NCBI GenBank assembly: GCA_026122225.1
Contig: JANEZZ010001566.1
Location: 286,001 to 350,000 of the forward strand
Direction: 5' to 3'
DNA: 64,000 bases
From: Heloderma charlesbogerti
Lineage: Eukaryota; Chordata; Lepidosauria; Squamata; Helodermatidae
The stretch's first letter is position 1. Every line of letters starts with the position of its first letter. The notes below the pieces were generated by a model. That model saw nothing but the letters and a program-made list of their open reading frames with translations. It did no database searches and had not been told where the DNA came from. The position numbers and the translations under genes were made by a program. Of the stretch, positions 1-12,200 are shown piece after piece.

Positions 1-209
1 TTCTGAGACTCTTCCTGTCGTACATCAGGCCTGATCTGGTTTCTCATGCCACCTAAAACATTTGACGTTGCCTCTGTTGCAACTATGAGAGGCTTCACCA
101 CAGTTGGTGGAATCTGCCGGAGAACTCCTCCTACTGCTCCAGTTACCCCTCTGTTCTCATGTTCACGAGCAGCAGTTTCATAGATGGTATGTGCTGTATC
201 CGTAATCCC
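1..209 (-). CDS. ATG2B: ATG2B exon 42 (last coding exon, cut by the window edge)
   Basis: Encodes from about residue 2003 on, [20 protein letters not shown], then [20 protein letters not shown] and ending in [13 protein letters not shown]. The acceptor is GCTTTCTCAAG. By comparison with human ATG2B only a handful of codons and the stop should remain beyond base 1; the 3' UTR is not in the window. Confidence 0.96.
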
Positions 210-3200
210 CTTGAGAAAGCCACAAACACACAAAACCGGGTAAGCAAAATTGCACAGTCTGGTCTAGTGAAGTACTTCACTGCAAACTGTTTCAGGTGTT
301 AGATCATGGAGTCTTGTAGGCTGCTGTACCTCCAGCAGCCCCACCGCTCATTTACATCCCAAGTGTCCCCATTATCCACTGCAACGAAGCAGGGCTGGCG
401 TTGCCTTCCCACAGAGCAGCAACACAATGAATTAGCTTCACAATGGCCAACTACCTTAATGGCCTTGTGAGTAGTCTAAGTTCAGCAGGCTGCTTTCATA
501 GGGAGTGAATGCAACCCAGTGGTAAAATGCAACACGTGGCCTACTGGGTGCAGAGGCACAAAATGTGAAGCACTCATTTCAGTCAACTTCCATTCATTGC
601 AATGGAGCTTGTGAACAAGCAGATGATGCAGCAGTCATAGGCAATGGTGGTCAGGAGTTTCCCTGTGACTTTTGAAGGGCAGTTCTTGTGTAACAGATGG
701 GCAGCTGCCAAGGCCTCTGGGATGTTTGCCCGAGAAAATAAACATGGGGAAAAAGACACTCCCTAAATAGAGTGATGGATGAACACAGACTCATTTACTG
801 ATAGTTTATGGTTCTTACGTTTAAATAATAATTCTTCAAGACAGTGTTTCTCATAGTTTTGGAAGGACTTGATTACTCATTGAATCTTGTATGATTGTTA
901 ATTCTATAAAGATCTGTCTTAATTACAATGTTTATTTTTGGTTACATGCATATTGTATTTTCTGGTCATCCTTGGATTTATATTTTCATTTTGTTTGGTT
1001 TAATTTGAAGAAATACAATAAAATATCATTAAAAACCTCAAACAATAGCAGAGAATAGAAAAATGAAGGGAAACAAATGACCCTGACTGATGCTGCAGCA
1101 AGACTGCTGCTGTGGGAAAGTTCTCTTTAGCTGATGCAAGCACAGGGAGAAATGGGCAAGAAAAATACTCAATTCGACCTTTTAAGACATGCAAAGTAAT
1201 GACGCCTGCCCTCTTGGGGACAAAGGGGTGAGTGCCAGTTTCCTGACTCAAGTTTTCAGTATTTTCCACGCCTTAAGAGAGAAGTTAGGTAGGTATTAAA
1301 TTTTATTCATTTATTTGACTTGTATCCCACCTTTCTACTAACAATGGCACTCAGGGCATCTTACAATCACAAATAAAACTTGATAAAACAGTAATAAAAC
1401 ATATACATTCAGCACAATTTAAAACATAACAGTAACAAAGTATACACAGCCTCTAGCCCAACTGCCCCACTTACACACCACTTACACACTTATTCAAGCG
1501 GACACCAAAGGTCCGCTTGAATAAAGTGGTCTTTGCCTGCCAGCGGAAGGATAATAGAAAGGCAACAAGCCTAGCCTCCCTTGGCAGGGAACTCCAAAGC
1601 TGGGGACCAAGATGGCCCCCTTTTGCGCCGCCATCAAACGAGCCTCTCAAGGCGACACTCTTGAAAGGAAGGCCTCTCCAGAAGATCTTAAGAACCAGTC
1701 AGACTCACATATGGTAGAAGGGAAGTCTTTCAGATAGCCTGATCCCAAGCAGTATAGGGCTTTATAGGTCATACCCAGCACTTTGAATATTGTCTGGAAA
1801 AAGATAGGTAGCTAGGAACAAGGGAGTCACGTGCTCCCTGTAACCAGCCCCAATCAATTGTCTGGCTGCAGCATTCTGGACCACCTGAAGTTTCTGAACA
1901 GTTTCTGGAAGTTTCTGAACAAAACATTTGGAGGTCTGGGGGCCATTTCTGCCTGCAAGATCCCTGCTGTGAGCTGCATTCCCCTGCTGTGAGCCGGGCA
2001 CCCCCCGCCAGAAAGAGTAAGACCTAAATTCAGCAGCAACACCCTCTGTAGCACTACAGAGTGCTACAATGGCAAGCTAAATGTAATCCTTTTGGTGCTC
2101 CGTAGCAGCTACAGGATGCCAAAAGGGTCAAATTTAGCTTGCAAACAAGTTAAATTTAGTTGTTTGGGTGCACTATAGCTACTACAGATATCAAATTGGG
2201 AGGATTTTTAAAACATTTTGCGGAACCACAACAGGGGTGGCAGGAGCCATACACTGCATACCCCTGCCTTAAATTGTAAAGGCAAATAATTGCTGTAGAT
2301 CCCCAAATCAGAAAATCAGAAAAGTTAAGGTGATGTATTTTGTTGGACCAACTTTTTAAAGTATACGTGTGGACACATACACACCAACAAAGGAAAGATT
2401 CTACATTACTTATAATGTATTTCTTAACCCGTTTTCAAAAATAGCTAAAGTCATACCTAATTAGTCCCAGTTAAGAAGCACATTATGAGGAAGTTCCAGA
2501 GAGCTACTTCAGAGACACCCAAAGGCTTGGGTATGCCCAGAGGGACTTTTGGCGTTCTTCAGCAGCAGACACCCATGCCATAACACAATCAGCTTTTGAA
2601 ACTGCCTTTGAATTCAAAAGATTTTCACGTAGCAAAGGTAAATGCGATTCAAGAAACCTAAATTCAAAGTCTCTTGACTGCACAGAACTAGTTGTACGAT
2701 TCTTCTGATCTGGGACTTGCACTCTAGTCTCCAAGGGAAGGATCCAGCAGTGTCTCTGTGCTAGTGCTACTGAAATTGCACTAGCATAAACTGATGCTAG
2801 AGCAACATCAATACTGCTTGCTAGCATAACAGGTTTCCCAGGAAACCCACTGCACTAGCAAGTGCCATCGATGTTGCTGTGGCGTTGGTTTATGCTAGTG
2901 CAACATCAGTGGTGCTAGTGCATGGACACGACTGTGTCCTTCCCACTGCTTTCTTTTTCTGACAGCTTAGCCATTCAAAGAATATAGGAATAGCTGCTCA
3001 AGACATGTTATGAATCCCAAAATGCTAAGGGCTCCTAGTTTTATTAGAACTAGGAGACCTTAGCATTAAAACTCGGAGGCCCCGGCAGAAGGGGTTGGGA
3101 ATGAGGGAAGATATTGGTCATAAATGTTTTACCTGGCCAAATACGAAATCATAATGTGAGAGTTTAGGTACTATCTTCCAAGCTGGAACACAATGAAAAA

Positions 3201-6200
3201 ATGTAATGCCAAAAGACAATGGCGTTTTCCTTACCTCCTTTACAACACTGTATGCTTTGGCCACACCTTCGCGAAGGTCTACAGGCTGATGAGCTAGGCG
3301 GTAGCGAGAAAGTCGCTTGATCTTTTTCGTCTCAATTAAACTAGGCCCAGGGGAAACCATGTCATAAGCTGTTTCTGCAGCTGCCTAGGTTTCAGTTCCA
3401 ATAAAAGCAACAATACATTCTTAACATGAGATTTGGTGATCCAGTAAAAACCTATATATTACCATACAATCAGTTACGATATTACCACAAACATTACAAT
3501 AATCTTACTAGCTATTTAAAGGTGAACATTCCCCACTTCCCAGGGCTCACTAGTTAACTCGTCCATCCATCCATATCTAAAAGCATGTTGTTAACATACT
3601 TTACAGAAGGCTTCCCTAGTCTGGTGCCTTCCGGATGATCTGAACAACAACTCTTAGCATTCCTGACCACTGGCCATGCTGGCTGGGGCCTATGGGAGTT
3701 AAAGTCCAAAAACATCTGAAGGGCACCAGGTTGGGGAAGGCTGCTCTAGAGCGGGATCCAAAAAATGTTCAAGAGGCATGACTATGCAGATAAGAGGAAG
3801 CTTGAATCTTAATTACTGAGGTTACCAGTGGCAGGTAGCCCATCTAGTCTCAGATCAAACACCTTCATTTTCTCCCATATAAGTGGATGGTAGCCATTAC
3901 CTCTTGTGGGGATAGAACATCCCTTAGGGATTTTGTTGTGCTGAAGGCAAAACCAGTCTTCCACTTCTGACGCTAGGTTGCCTGGCTCTTGCCGACATGG
4001 ATCCCACAAGGGGTTGCAATGTGCATCCCCACCGGACCCTTATCGCATATAAGCTCTCCTCCCACACACACTGCCCATCAGATTTAGGAGCCCTTTCCTT
4101 TCTAATTCATTAGAACACCATTCCAAACACCAGAAGTTACAAAGCATGACAGGCCATACCTTCCTTTCTCCTAAAGGAAGCTAAAAGTATCCACGTTTGA
4201 TACTCTTTGAAGTACTGAAGGCTTTCATTTATTTTTGTATCCATTTTCCAATATTCTGTGTGCTTACTTTTTTTAATTAACCCTCCATTGTTTATCCCAA
4301 AGTTAAAGAGATAATATACCTGTATGGTCTGAACCATTCTGTTTGTCAGCTCTAATGCTGCCATTGCAGTAGAAGTACCAAAGGAAGCTGCTCCTCTCTG
4401 AAAGCCTCTTACAATACGGCCATCTTTTCGGTATTGTTCTATTGGTAACCACACCAAGTCTTTAAGGCCCTGCACTGTAATTAGAGACAGAACATCATGG
4501 ATAACTACTTCTTTGGCTAAGTTTTTCTTTAAACAGTCAAGAAAAACTAGTCATATTCATTTAGATGAAAAATTTCAGAATCAAAGAAAGTTACAAATAT
4601 TGAATGAACTTACCTAATTGAACTAATGAATGCATTGGCCCAACTCCTCCTAGAATTCCTGGTAGCTGGTTTTTCTTGATGTCATTAAGCCATTCTGAGA
4701 TGGCATAAGAGAACAGCTTATCCACACCTAACAACCTGTAGTAAGTAGCCTAATTAGTATATATAAAAGCAAAGTTCAAGTTATCTGAAAATGAAGACAG
4801 GAAGGTATGAAAAACAGACCACATCGCTTATTGGTCAGAAAGCCAGTTAATGGTTTTGCATTTCCTGCATAATTACATTTAATGATTACAGTGCCAAATG
4901 ACTCTGTTGGTTTTGCCGGAACAGACTAACAGGGTTATTCCACTATAAACAGAAGACAATTGAGTAAACTTACCCATGTCGATAGCAAAGCCTCTTCAGC
5001 TTCAATTCTGAGCAGTTTAACTGAGCAAGACCAATCAGAATCCCAGCTAAGGTACCCTGAAAATGGAAAAGGTCAAAACTATAATTCACAAGCAACAGCC
5101 TACACTGCATTTATATACTGTTATCAGATCAAAGATATGACGCCGGAAGATGAGCCCCTCAGGTCGGAAGGTGTCCAATATGCTACTGGGGAAGAGCAGA
5201 GGGTATTTCCAAGTAGCGCCAGAAAGAGTGAAGCGGCTGGGCCAAACCCGAAAGGACACTCAGCTGTGGATGTGTCTGGTGGTGAAAAGAAAATCCGATG
5301 CTGTAAAGAACAATATTGTTTAGGAACCTGGAATGTCAGATCAATGAATCAAGGTAAGCTGGAGGTGGTCAAACATGAGATGGCAAGATTGAACATCGAC
5401 ATCTTGGGAATCAGCGAACTCAAATGGACAGGCATGGGCGAATTTAATTCAGGTGACCATCATATCTACTATTGTGGGCAAGAATCCCTTAGACGAAATG
5501 GAGTAGCACTCATAGTCAACAAAAGGGTGGGAAAAGCAGTACTGGGGTACAATCTTAAAAATGATAGAATGATCTCAGTACGAATCCAAGGCAAACCATT
5601 CAACATCACAGTAATTCAAGTCTATGCCCCAACCACTGAGGCTGAAGAAGCTGAGGTTGATCGGTTCTATGAAGACCTACAACACCTTCTAGAACTAACA
5701 CCAAAAAAAGATGTCCTCTTCATCATAGGGGATTGGAATGCTAAAGTAGGAAATCAAGAAATCACCGGGATAACAGGCAGGCACGGCCTTGGTGTACAAA
5801 ATGAAGCAGGACAAAAGCTAATAGAGTTTTGCCAAGAGAACATGCTGATCATAGCAAACACTCTTTTCCAGCAGCACAAGAGGCGACTCTACACATGGAC
5901 GTCACCAGATGGTCAATATCGAAATCAGATTGATTATGTTCTTTGCAGCCAAAGATGGAGAAGCTCCATACAGTCAGTAAAAACAAGACCTGGAGCTGAC
6001 TGTGGCTCAGATCATGAGCTGCTTCTTGCAAAATTTCGTCTTAAATTGAAGAACGTCGGGAAAACTACTAAACCGTTCAGGTATGACCTAAATCATATCC
6101 CTGATGAATATACAGTGGAGGTGAGGAATAGATTTCAGGGATTAGACCTGATAGACAGAGTGCCTGAGGAACTATGGACGGAGGTCCGTAACATTGTTCA

Positions 6201-9200
6201 GGAGGCAGCAACGAAATCCATCCCAAAGAAAAAGAAATGCAAGAAAGCAAAGTGGCTGTCTGATGAGGCTTTACAAGTAGCTCACGAAAGAAGGGAAGCG
6301 AAAAGCAAGGGAGAAAGGGGAAGATATATCCAACTGAATGCAGAGTTCCAGAGAATAGCAAGGAGAGACAAGAAGGCCTTCTTAAATGAACAATGCAAAG
6401 AAATCGAGGAAAACAACAGAATGGGAAAGACTAGAGATCTCTTCAAGAAAATTGGAGATCTCAAGGGAACGTTTTGTGCAAAGACGGGCATGATCAAGGA
6501 CAAAGAAGGCAGGGACCTAACAGAAGCAAATGAGATTAAGAAGAGGTGGCAAGAATACACAGAAGAACTATACAGGAAAGATCTGAATGTCCCTGATAGC
6601 CATGATAGTGCGGTCACTGAACTTGAGCCGGACATCCTCGAGAGTGAAGTCAAGTGGGCCTTAGGAAGCATTAGTAACAACAAAGCTAGCGGAGATGACA
6701 GTATTCCAGCCGAGCTATTTAAAATCCTAAAAGATGATGCTGTTAAAGTGCTGCATTCAATATGTCAACAAATCTGGAACACTCAACAGTGGCCACAAGA
6801 CTGGAAAAGGTCAGTTTACATTCCAATTCCAAAGAAGGGCAACGCCAAAGAGTGTTCAAACTACCGCACAATTGCGCTCATTTCACATGCCAGCAAGGTG
6901 ATGCTCAAAATCCTACAAGCTAGGCTTCAGCAGTATGCGAACCGAGAACTACCGGAAGTACAAGCTGGGTTTCGAAGAGGCAGAGGAACTAGAGATCAAA
7001 TCGCCAACATTCGCTGCATCATGGAGAAAGCAAGAGAATTCCAGAAAAACGTCTATTTCTGCTTCATTGACTACGCTAAAGCCTTTGATTGTGTGGATCA
7101 CAACAAACTGTGGCAAATTCTTAAAGTGATGGGAGTACCAGACCACCTTACCTGTCTCCTGAGAAACCTGTACGAGGGTCAAGAAGCAACAGTAAGAACC
7201 ACACATGGAACAACCGAGTGGTTCAAAATTGGGAAAGGAGTACGACAAGGCTGCATATTGTCACCCTGCTTATTTAACTTATATGCAGAGTACATCATGA
7301 GAAATGCCGGGTTGGATGAATCAGAGGTCGGAATTAAGATTGCTGGGAGAATTATCAACAACCTCCGATATGCAGACGATACCACCCTAATGGCAGAAAG
7401 CGAAGAGGATCTCAAGAGCCTCTTGTTGAGGGTGAAAGAGGAGAGTGCAAAAGCTGGTTTGAAACTCAACATTAAAAAAACTAAGATCATGGCATCTGGC
7501 CCCATCACTTCCTGGCATATAGAAGGGGAAGAAATGGAAGCAGTGACAGATTTTACTTTCTTGGGCTCCAAGATCACCGCAGACGGTGACTGTAGCCATG
7601 AAATTAAAAGACGCTTGCTCCTGGGGAGGAAAGCTATGGCCAACCTAGACAGCATAGTAAGAAGCAGAGACATCACCTTGCCGACAAAGGTCCATCTAAT
7701 CAAAGCTATGGTTTTCCCAGTAGTAATGTATGGCTGTGAGAGCTGGACTATAAGGAAGGCTGAGCGCCGAAGAATTGATGCTTTCGAACTGTGGTGCTGG
7801 AGAAGACTCTTACGAGTCCCCTGGACTGCAAGGAGGTCAAATCAGTCCATCCTAAAGGAAATCAACCCTGAGTGCTCATTGGAAGGACAGATAATGAAGC
7901 TGAAGCTCCAATATTTTGGCCACCTAATGCGAAGAGAAAACTCCCTGGAAAAGACCCTGATGCTGGGAAGGACTGAAGGCAAAAGGAGAAGGGGACGGCA
8001 GAGGATGAGATGGCTAGATAGCATCACGGATGCAATGAATATGAACTTGAGCACGCTCCAGGAGAGAGCGCAGGACAGGAAGGCCTGGCGTGCTATGGTC
8101 CATGGGGTCACGAAGAGTCGGACACGACTGAACGACTGAACAACAACAACATCAGATCAAAAAGGTTTCTCTTGCTACAACCTACAAAATAATTCCATCT
8201 GAAAACTGGAGACATGTTGGATTTCTGGTTGCTTTATACATGTCTGGCAGAGCAAAGAAGCTGCAGTACTTACACTTGGGTATTTACTGGGGAGTCTCTT
8301 CAATGGCATGGAGCTGCCCCCCCCCCCCCAAATTAGGTGTGAAGGAAGGAAAGCATCATACACAAAACCTTAGCACAAAGCTTTGACTGACATGGGGCAT
8401 CTCAGGCCACATCTATTCTGCAAATAGTCACCTATTTTGCAATTCATACTGCCACATCTTTCAGTGGAGGCCAGCTTGGTATCTCACATTCTCCAAATGA
8501 CAATAATTGTCCTTCCAGTGCAGCTTTAGCAAGACCTTTTCTGCATCCCCTGAGAAACAGTGGGTTGAGGGGAATGCTTTCAAGGAGCAGCTATCCACAC
8601 CCGCCAGCTGTTGGCAGTGAGGGAAACATAGGAGATGGAAATACAACAGGCTGTCTCCACTAACCTCCCAGGTCACAAGCTGAAAAAAAATCTGGGCAGC
8701 TTGGAAGTACCTAACTCTTTATTTCACATGTGTCATCTAACTAGACACCTGTGGTGAATAAGAATAGTCTCCAGGCAACCAAACAGGAAAGCTTTAAAGA
8801 AGTTGGTGAGTTGTTCTCTTAAGCCACAAATAACTCAAAAAAATTAAGTGTGGAGAAATTGTTGTTGTTCAGTCGTTCAGTCGTGTCCGACACTTCGTGA
8901 CCCCATGGACCATAGCACGCCAGGCCTTCCTGTCCTGCGCTCTCTCCCGGAGCGTGCTCAAGTTCATCTTCATTGCATCCGTGATGCTATCTAGCCATCT
9001 CATCCTCTGTTGTCCCCTTCTCCTTTTGCCTTCAGTCTTTCCCAGCATCAGGGTCTTTTCCAGAGAGTTTTCTCTTCGCATTAGGTGGCCAAAATATTGG
9101 AGCTTCAGCTTCAGTATCTGTCCTTCCAATGAGCACTCTGGGTTGATTTCCTTTAGGATGGACTGATTTGACCTCCTTGCAGTCCAGGGGACTCGTAAGA

Positions 9201-12200
9201 GTCTTCTCCAGTACCACAGTTCGAAAGCATCAATTCTTCGGCGCTCAGCCTTCCTTATAAGTCCAGCTCTCACAGCCATACATTACTACTGGGAAAACCA
9301 TAGCTTTGATTAGACGGACCTTTGTCAGCAAGGTGATGTCTCTGCTTCTTACTATGCTGTCTAGGTGTGCCATAGCTTTCCTCCCAAGGAGCAAGCGTCT
9401 TTTAATTTCATGGCTACAGTCACCGTCTGCAGTGATCTTGGAGTCCAAGAAAGTAAAATCTGTCACTGCTTCCATTTCTTCCCCTTCTATATGCCAGGAA
9501 GTGATGGGGCCAGATGCCATGATCTTAGTTTTTTTAATGTTGAGTTTCAAACCAGCTTTTGCACTTTCCTCTTTCACCCTCAACAAGAGGTTCTTTAGAT
9601 CCTCTTCGCTTTCTGCCATTAGGGTGGTATCGTCTGCATATCGGAGGTTGTTGATAATTCTCCCAGCAATCTTAATTCCGACCTGTGATTCATCCAACCC
9701 GGCGTTTCTCATGATGTACTCTGCATATAAGTTAAATAAGCAGGGCGACAATATGCAGCCTTGTCGTACTCCTTTCCCAATTTTGAACCAATCGGTTGTT
9801 CCATGTCTGGTTCTTCCTGTTGCTTCTTGACCCTCGTACAGGTTTCTCAGGAGACAGGTAAGGTGGTCTGGTACTCCCATCACTTTCAGAATTTGCCACA
9901 GTTTGTTGTGATCCACACAATCAAAGGCTTTAGCATAGTCAGTGAAGCAGAAATAGACGTTTTTCTGGAATTCTCTTGCTTTCTCCATGATCCAGCCAAC
10001 GTTGGCGATTTGATCTCTAGTTCCTCTGCCTCTTCGAAACCCAGCTTGTACTTCCGGTAGTTCTCGGTTCGCATACTGCTGAAGCCTAGCTTGTAGGATT
10101 TTGAGCATCACCTTGCTGGCATGTGAAATGAGCGCAATTGTGCGGTAGTTTGAACACTCTTTGGCGTTGCCCTTCTTTGGAACTGGAATGTAAACTGACC
10201 TTTTCCAGTCTTGTGGCCACTGCTGAGTGTTCCAGATTTGCTGGCATATTGAATGCAGCACTTTAACAGCATCATCTTTTAGGATTTTAAATAGCTCAGC
10301 TGGAATACTGTCATCTCCGCTAGCTTTGTTGTTACTAATGCTTCCTAAGGCCCACTTGACTTCACTCTCGAGGATGTCCGGCTCAAGTTCAGTGACCACA
10401 CTATCATGGCTATTAGGGACATTCAGATCTTTCCTGTATAGTTCTTCTGTGTATTCTTGCCACCTCTTCTTAATCTCATCTGCTTCTGTTAGGTCCTTGC
10501 CTTCTTTGTCCTGTATCGTGCCCGTCTTTGCACAAAACGTTCCCTTGAGATCTCCAATTTTCTTGAAGAGATCTCTAGTCTTTCCCATTCTGTTGTTTTC
10601 CTCGATTTCTTTGCATTGTTCATTTAAGAAGGCCTTCTTGTCTCTCCTTGCTATTCTCTGGAACTCTGCATTCAGTTGGATATATCTTCCCCTTTCTCCC
10701 TTGCTTTTCGCTTCCCTTCTTTCCTCAGCTACTTGTAAAGCCTCATCAGACAGCCACTTGGCTTTCTTGCATTTCTTTTTCTTTGGGATGAATTGAGTTG
10801 CTGCCTCCTGAACAATGTTATGGACCTCCGCCCATAGTTCCTCAGGCACTCTGTCTATCAGGTCTAATCCCTGAAATCTATTCCTCACCTCCACTGTATA
10901 TTCATAAGGGATATGATTGAGGTCATACCTGAATGGTTTAGTGGTTTTCCCGAAGTTCTTCAATTTAAGCTGAAATTTTGCAAGCAGCAGCTCATGATCT
11001 GAGCCACAGTCAGCTCCAGGTCTTGTTTTTACTGACTGTATAGAGCTTCTCCATCTTTGGCTGCAAAGGACATAATCAATCTGATTTCGATATTGACCAT
11101 CTGGTGATGTCCATGTGTAGAGTCGTCTCTTGTGCTGTTGGAAAAGAGTGTTTGCTATGATCAGCGTGTTCTCTTGGCAAAACTCTATTAGCTTTTGTCC
11201 TGCTTCATTTCGTACACCAAGGCCATGCCTGCCTGTTATCCCAGTGATTTCCTGACTTCCTACTTTAGCATTCCAATCCCCTATGAAGAAGAGGACATCT
11301 TTTTTTGGTGTTAGTTCTAGAAGGTGTTGTAGGTCTTCATAGAACCGATCAACCTCAGCTTCTTCGGCATCAGTGGTTGGGGCATAGAGCTGAATTACTG
11401 TGATGTTGAATGGTTTGCCTTGGATTCGTACTGAGATCATTCTATCGTTTTTAAGATTGTACCCCAGTACTGCTTTTCCCACCCTTTTGTTGACTATGAG
11501 TGCTACTCCATTTCTTCTAAGGGATTCTTGCCCACAGTAGTAGATATGATGGTCACCTGAATTAAATTCACCCATGCCTGTCCATTTGAGTTCGCTGATT
11601 CCCAAGATGTCGATGTTCAATCTTGCCATCTCATGTTTGACCACCTCCAGCTTACCTTGATTCATTGATCTGACATTCCAGGTTCCTAAACAATATTGTT
11701 CTTTACAGCATCGGATTTTCTTTTCACCACCAGACACATCCACAGCTGAGTGTCCTTTCGGCTTTGGCCCAGCCGCTTCACTCTTTCTGGCGCTACTTGG
11801 AAATACCCTCTGCTCTTCCCCAGTAGTATATTGGACACCTTCCGGCCTGAGGGTCTCATCTTCCGGCGTCATATCTTTTAGCCTTGTGATACGTAAATCT
11901 TTGTGTACTATGAACTTTTGTGGACTTAGGGTGCTTCCAGACAATACTTTTATTGTGCAAACACCCTGCTTCACTCATGGAATTTGGGGGGCAGGGAAAT
12001 ATCATCTTTGATATTTGTAGCCCTCCTGTTTTTTTCACCAGTTCTTCCATCTTTTTTTCTTAGAAGAAAAAAATTCATTAAAGAAGAACAGTCAGATTAG
12101 CTGGACAATGCCATTTGACTTTTAGCAGTAGGAGACCTCTGTCTGGAAGTATCCTTATTTGCAAGGCTAGTTTATTTATAATTCAGCTTGATTTAAAGAA

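Noticed and set aside
4960..5136. First 59 codons of the long plus-strand frame as the start of a gene
   Set aside because: This stretch is the antisense of ATG2B exon 38 plus intron. BovB sequence begins only at 5131, and its ATG is at 5137.
9306..10796. Several plus-strand frames of 77-189 codons
   Set aside because: They are shadows of the minus-strand BovB copy B; matching shadows occur opposite copy A at 6282-7703.
5131..11880. Direct proof of horizontal transfer for these BovB copies
   Set aside because: BovB is known for transfer between species, but this window alone cannot show it; it needs a phylogeny against tick, squamate and ruminant BovB.
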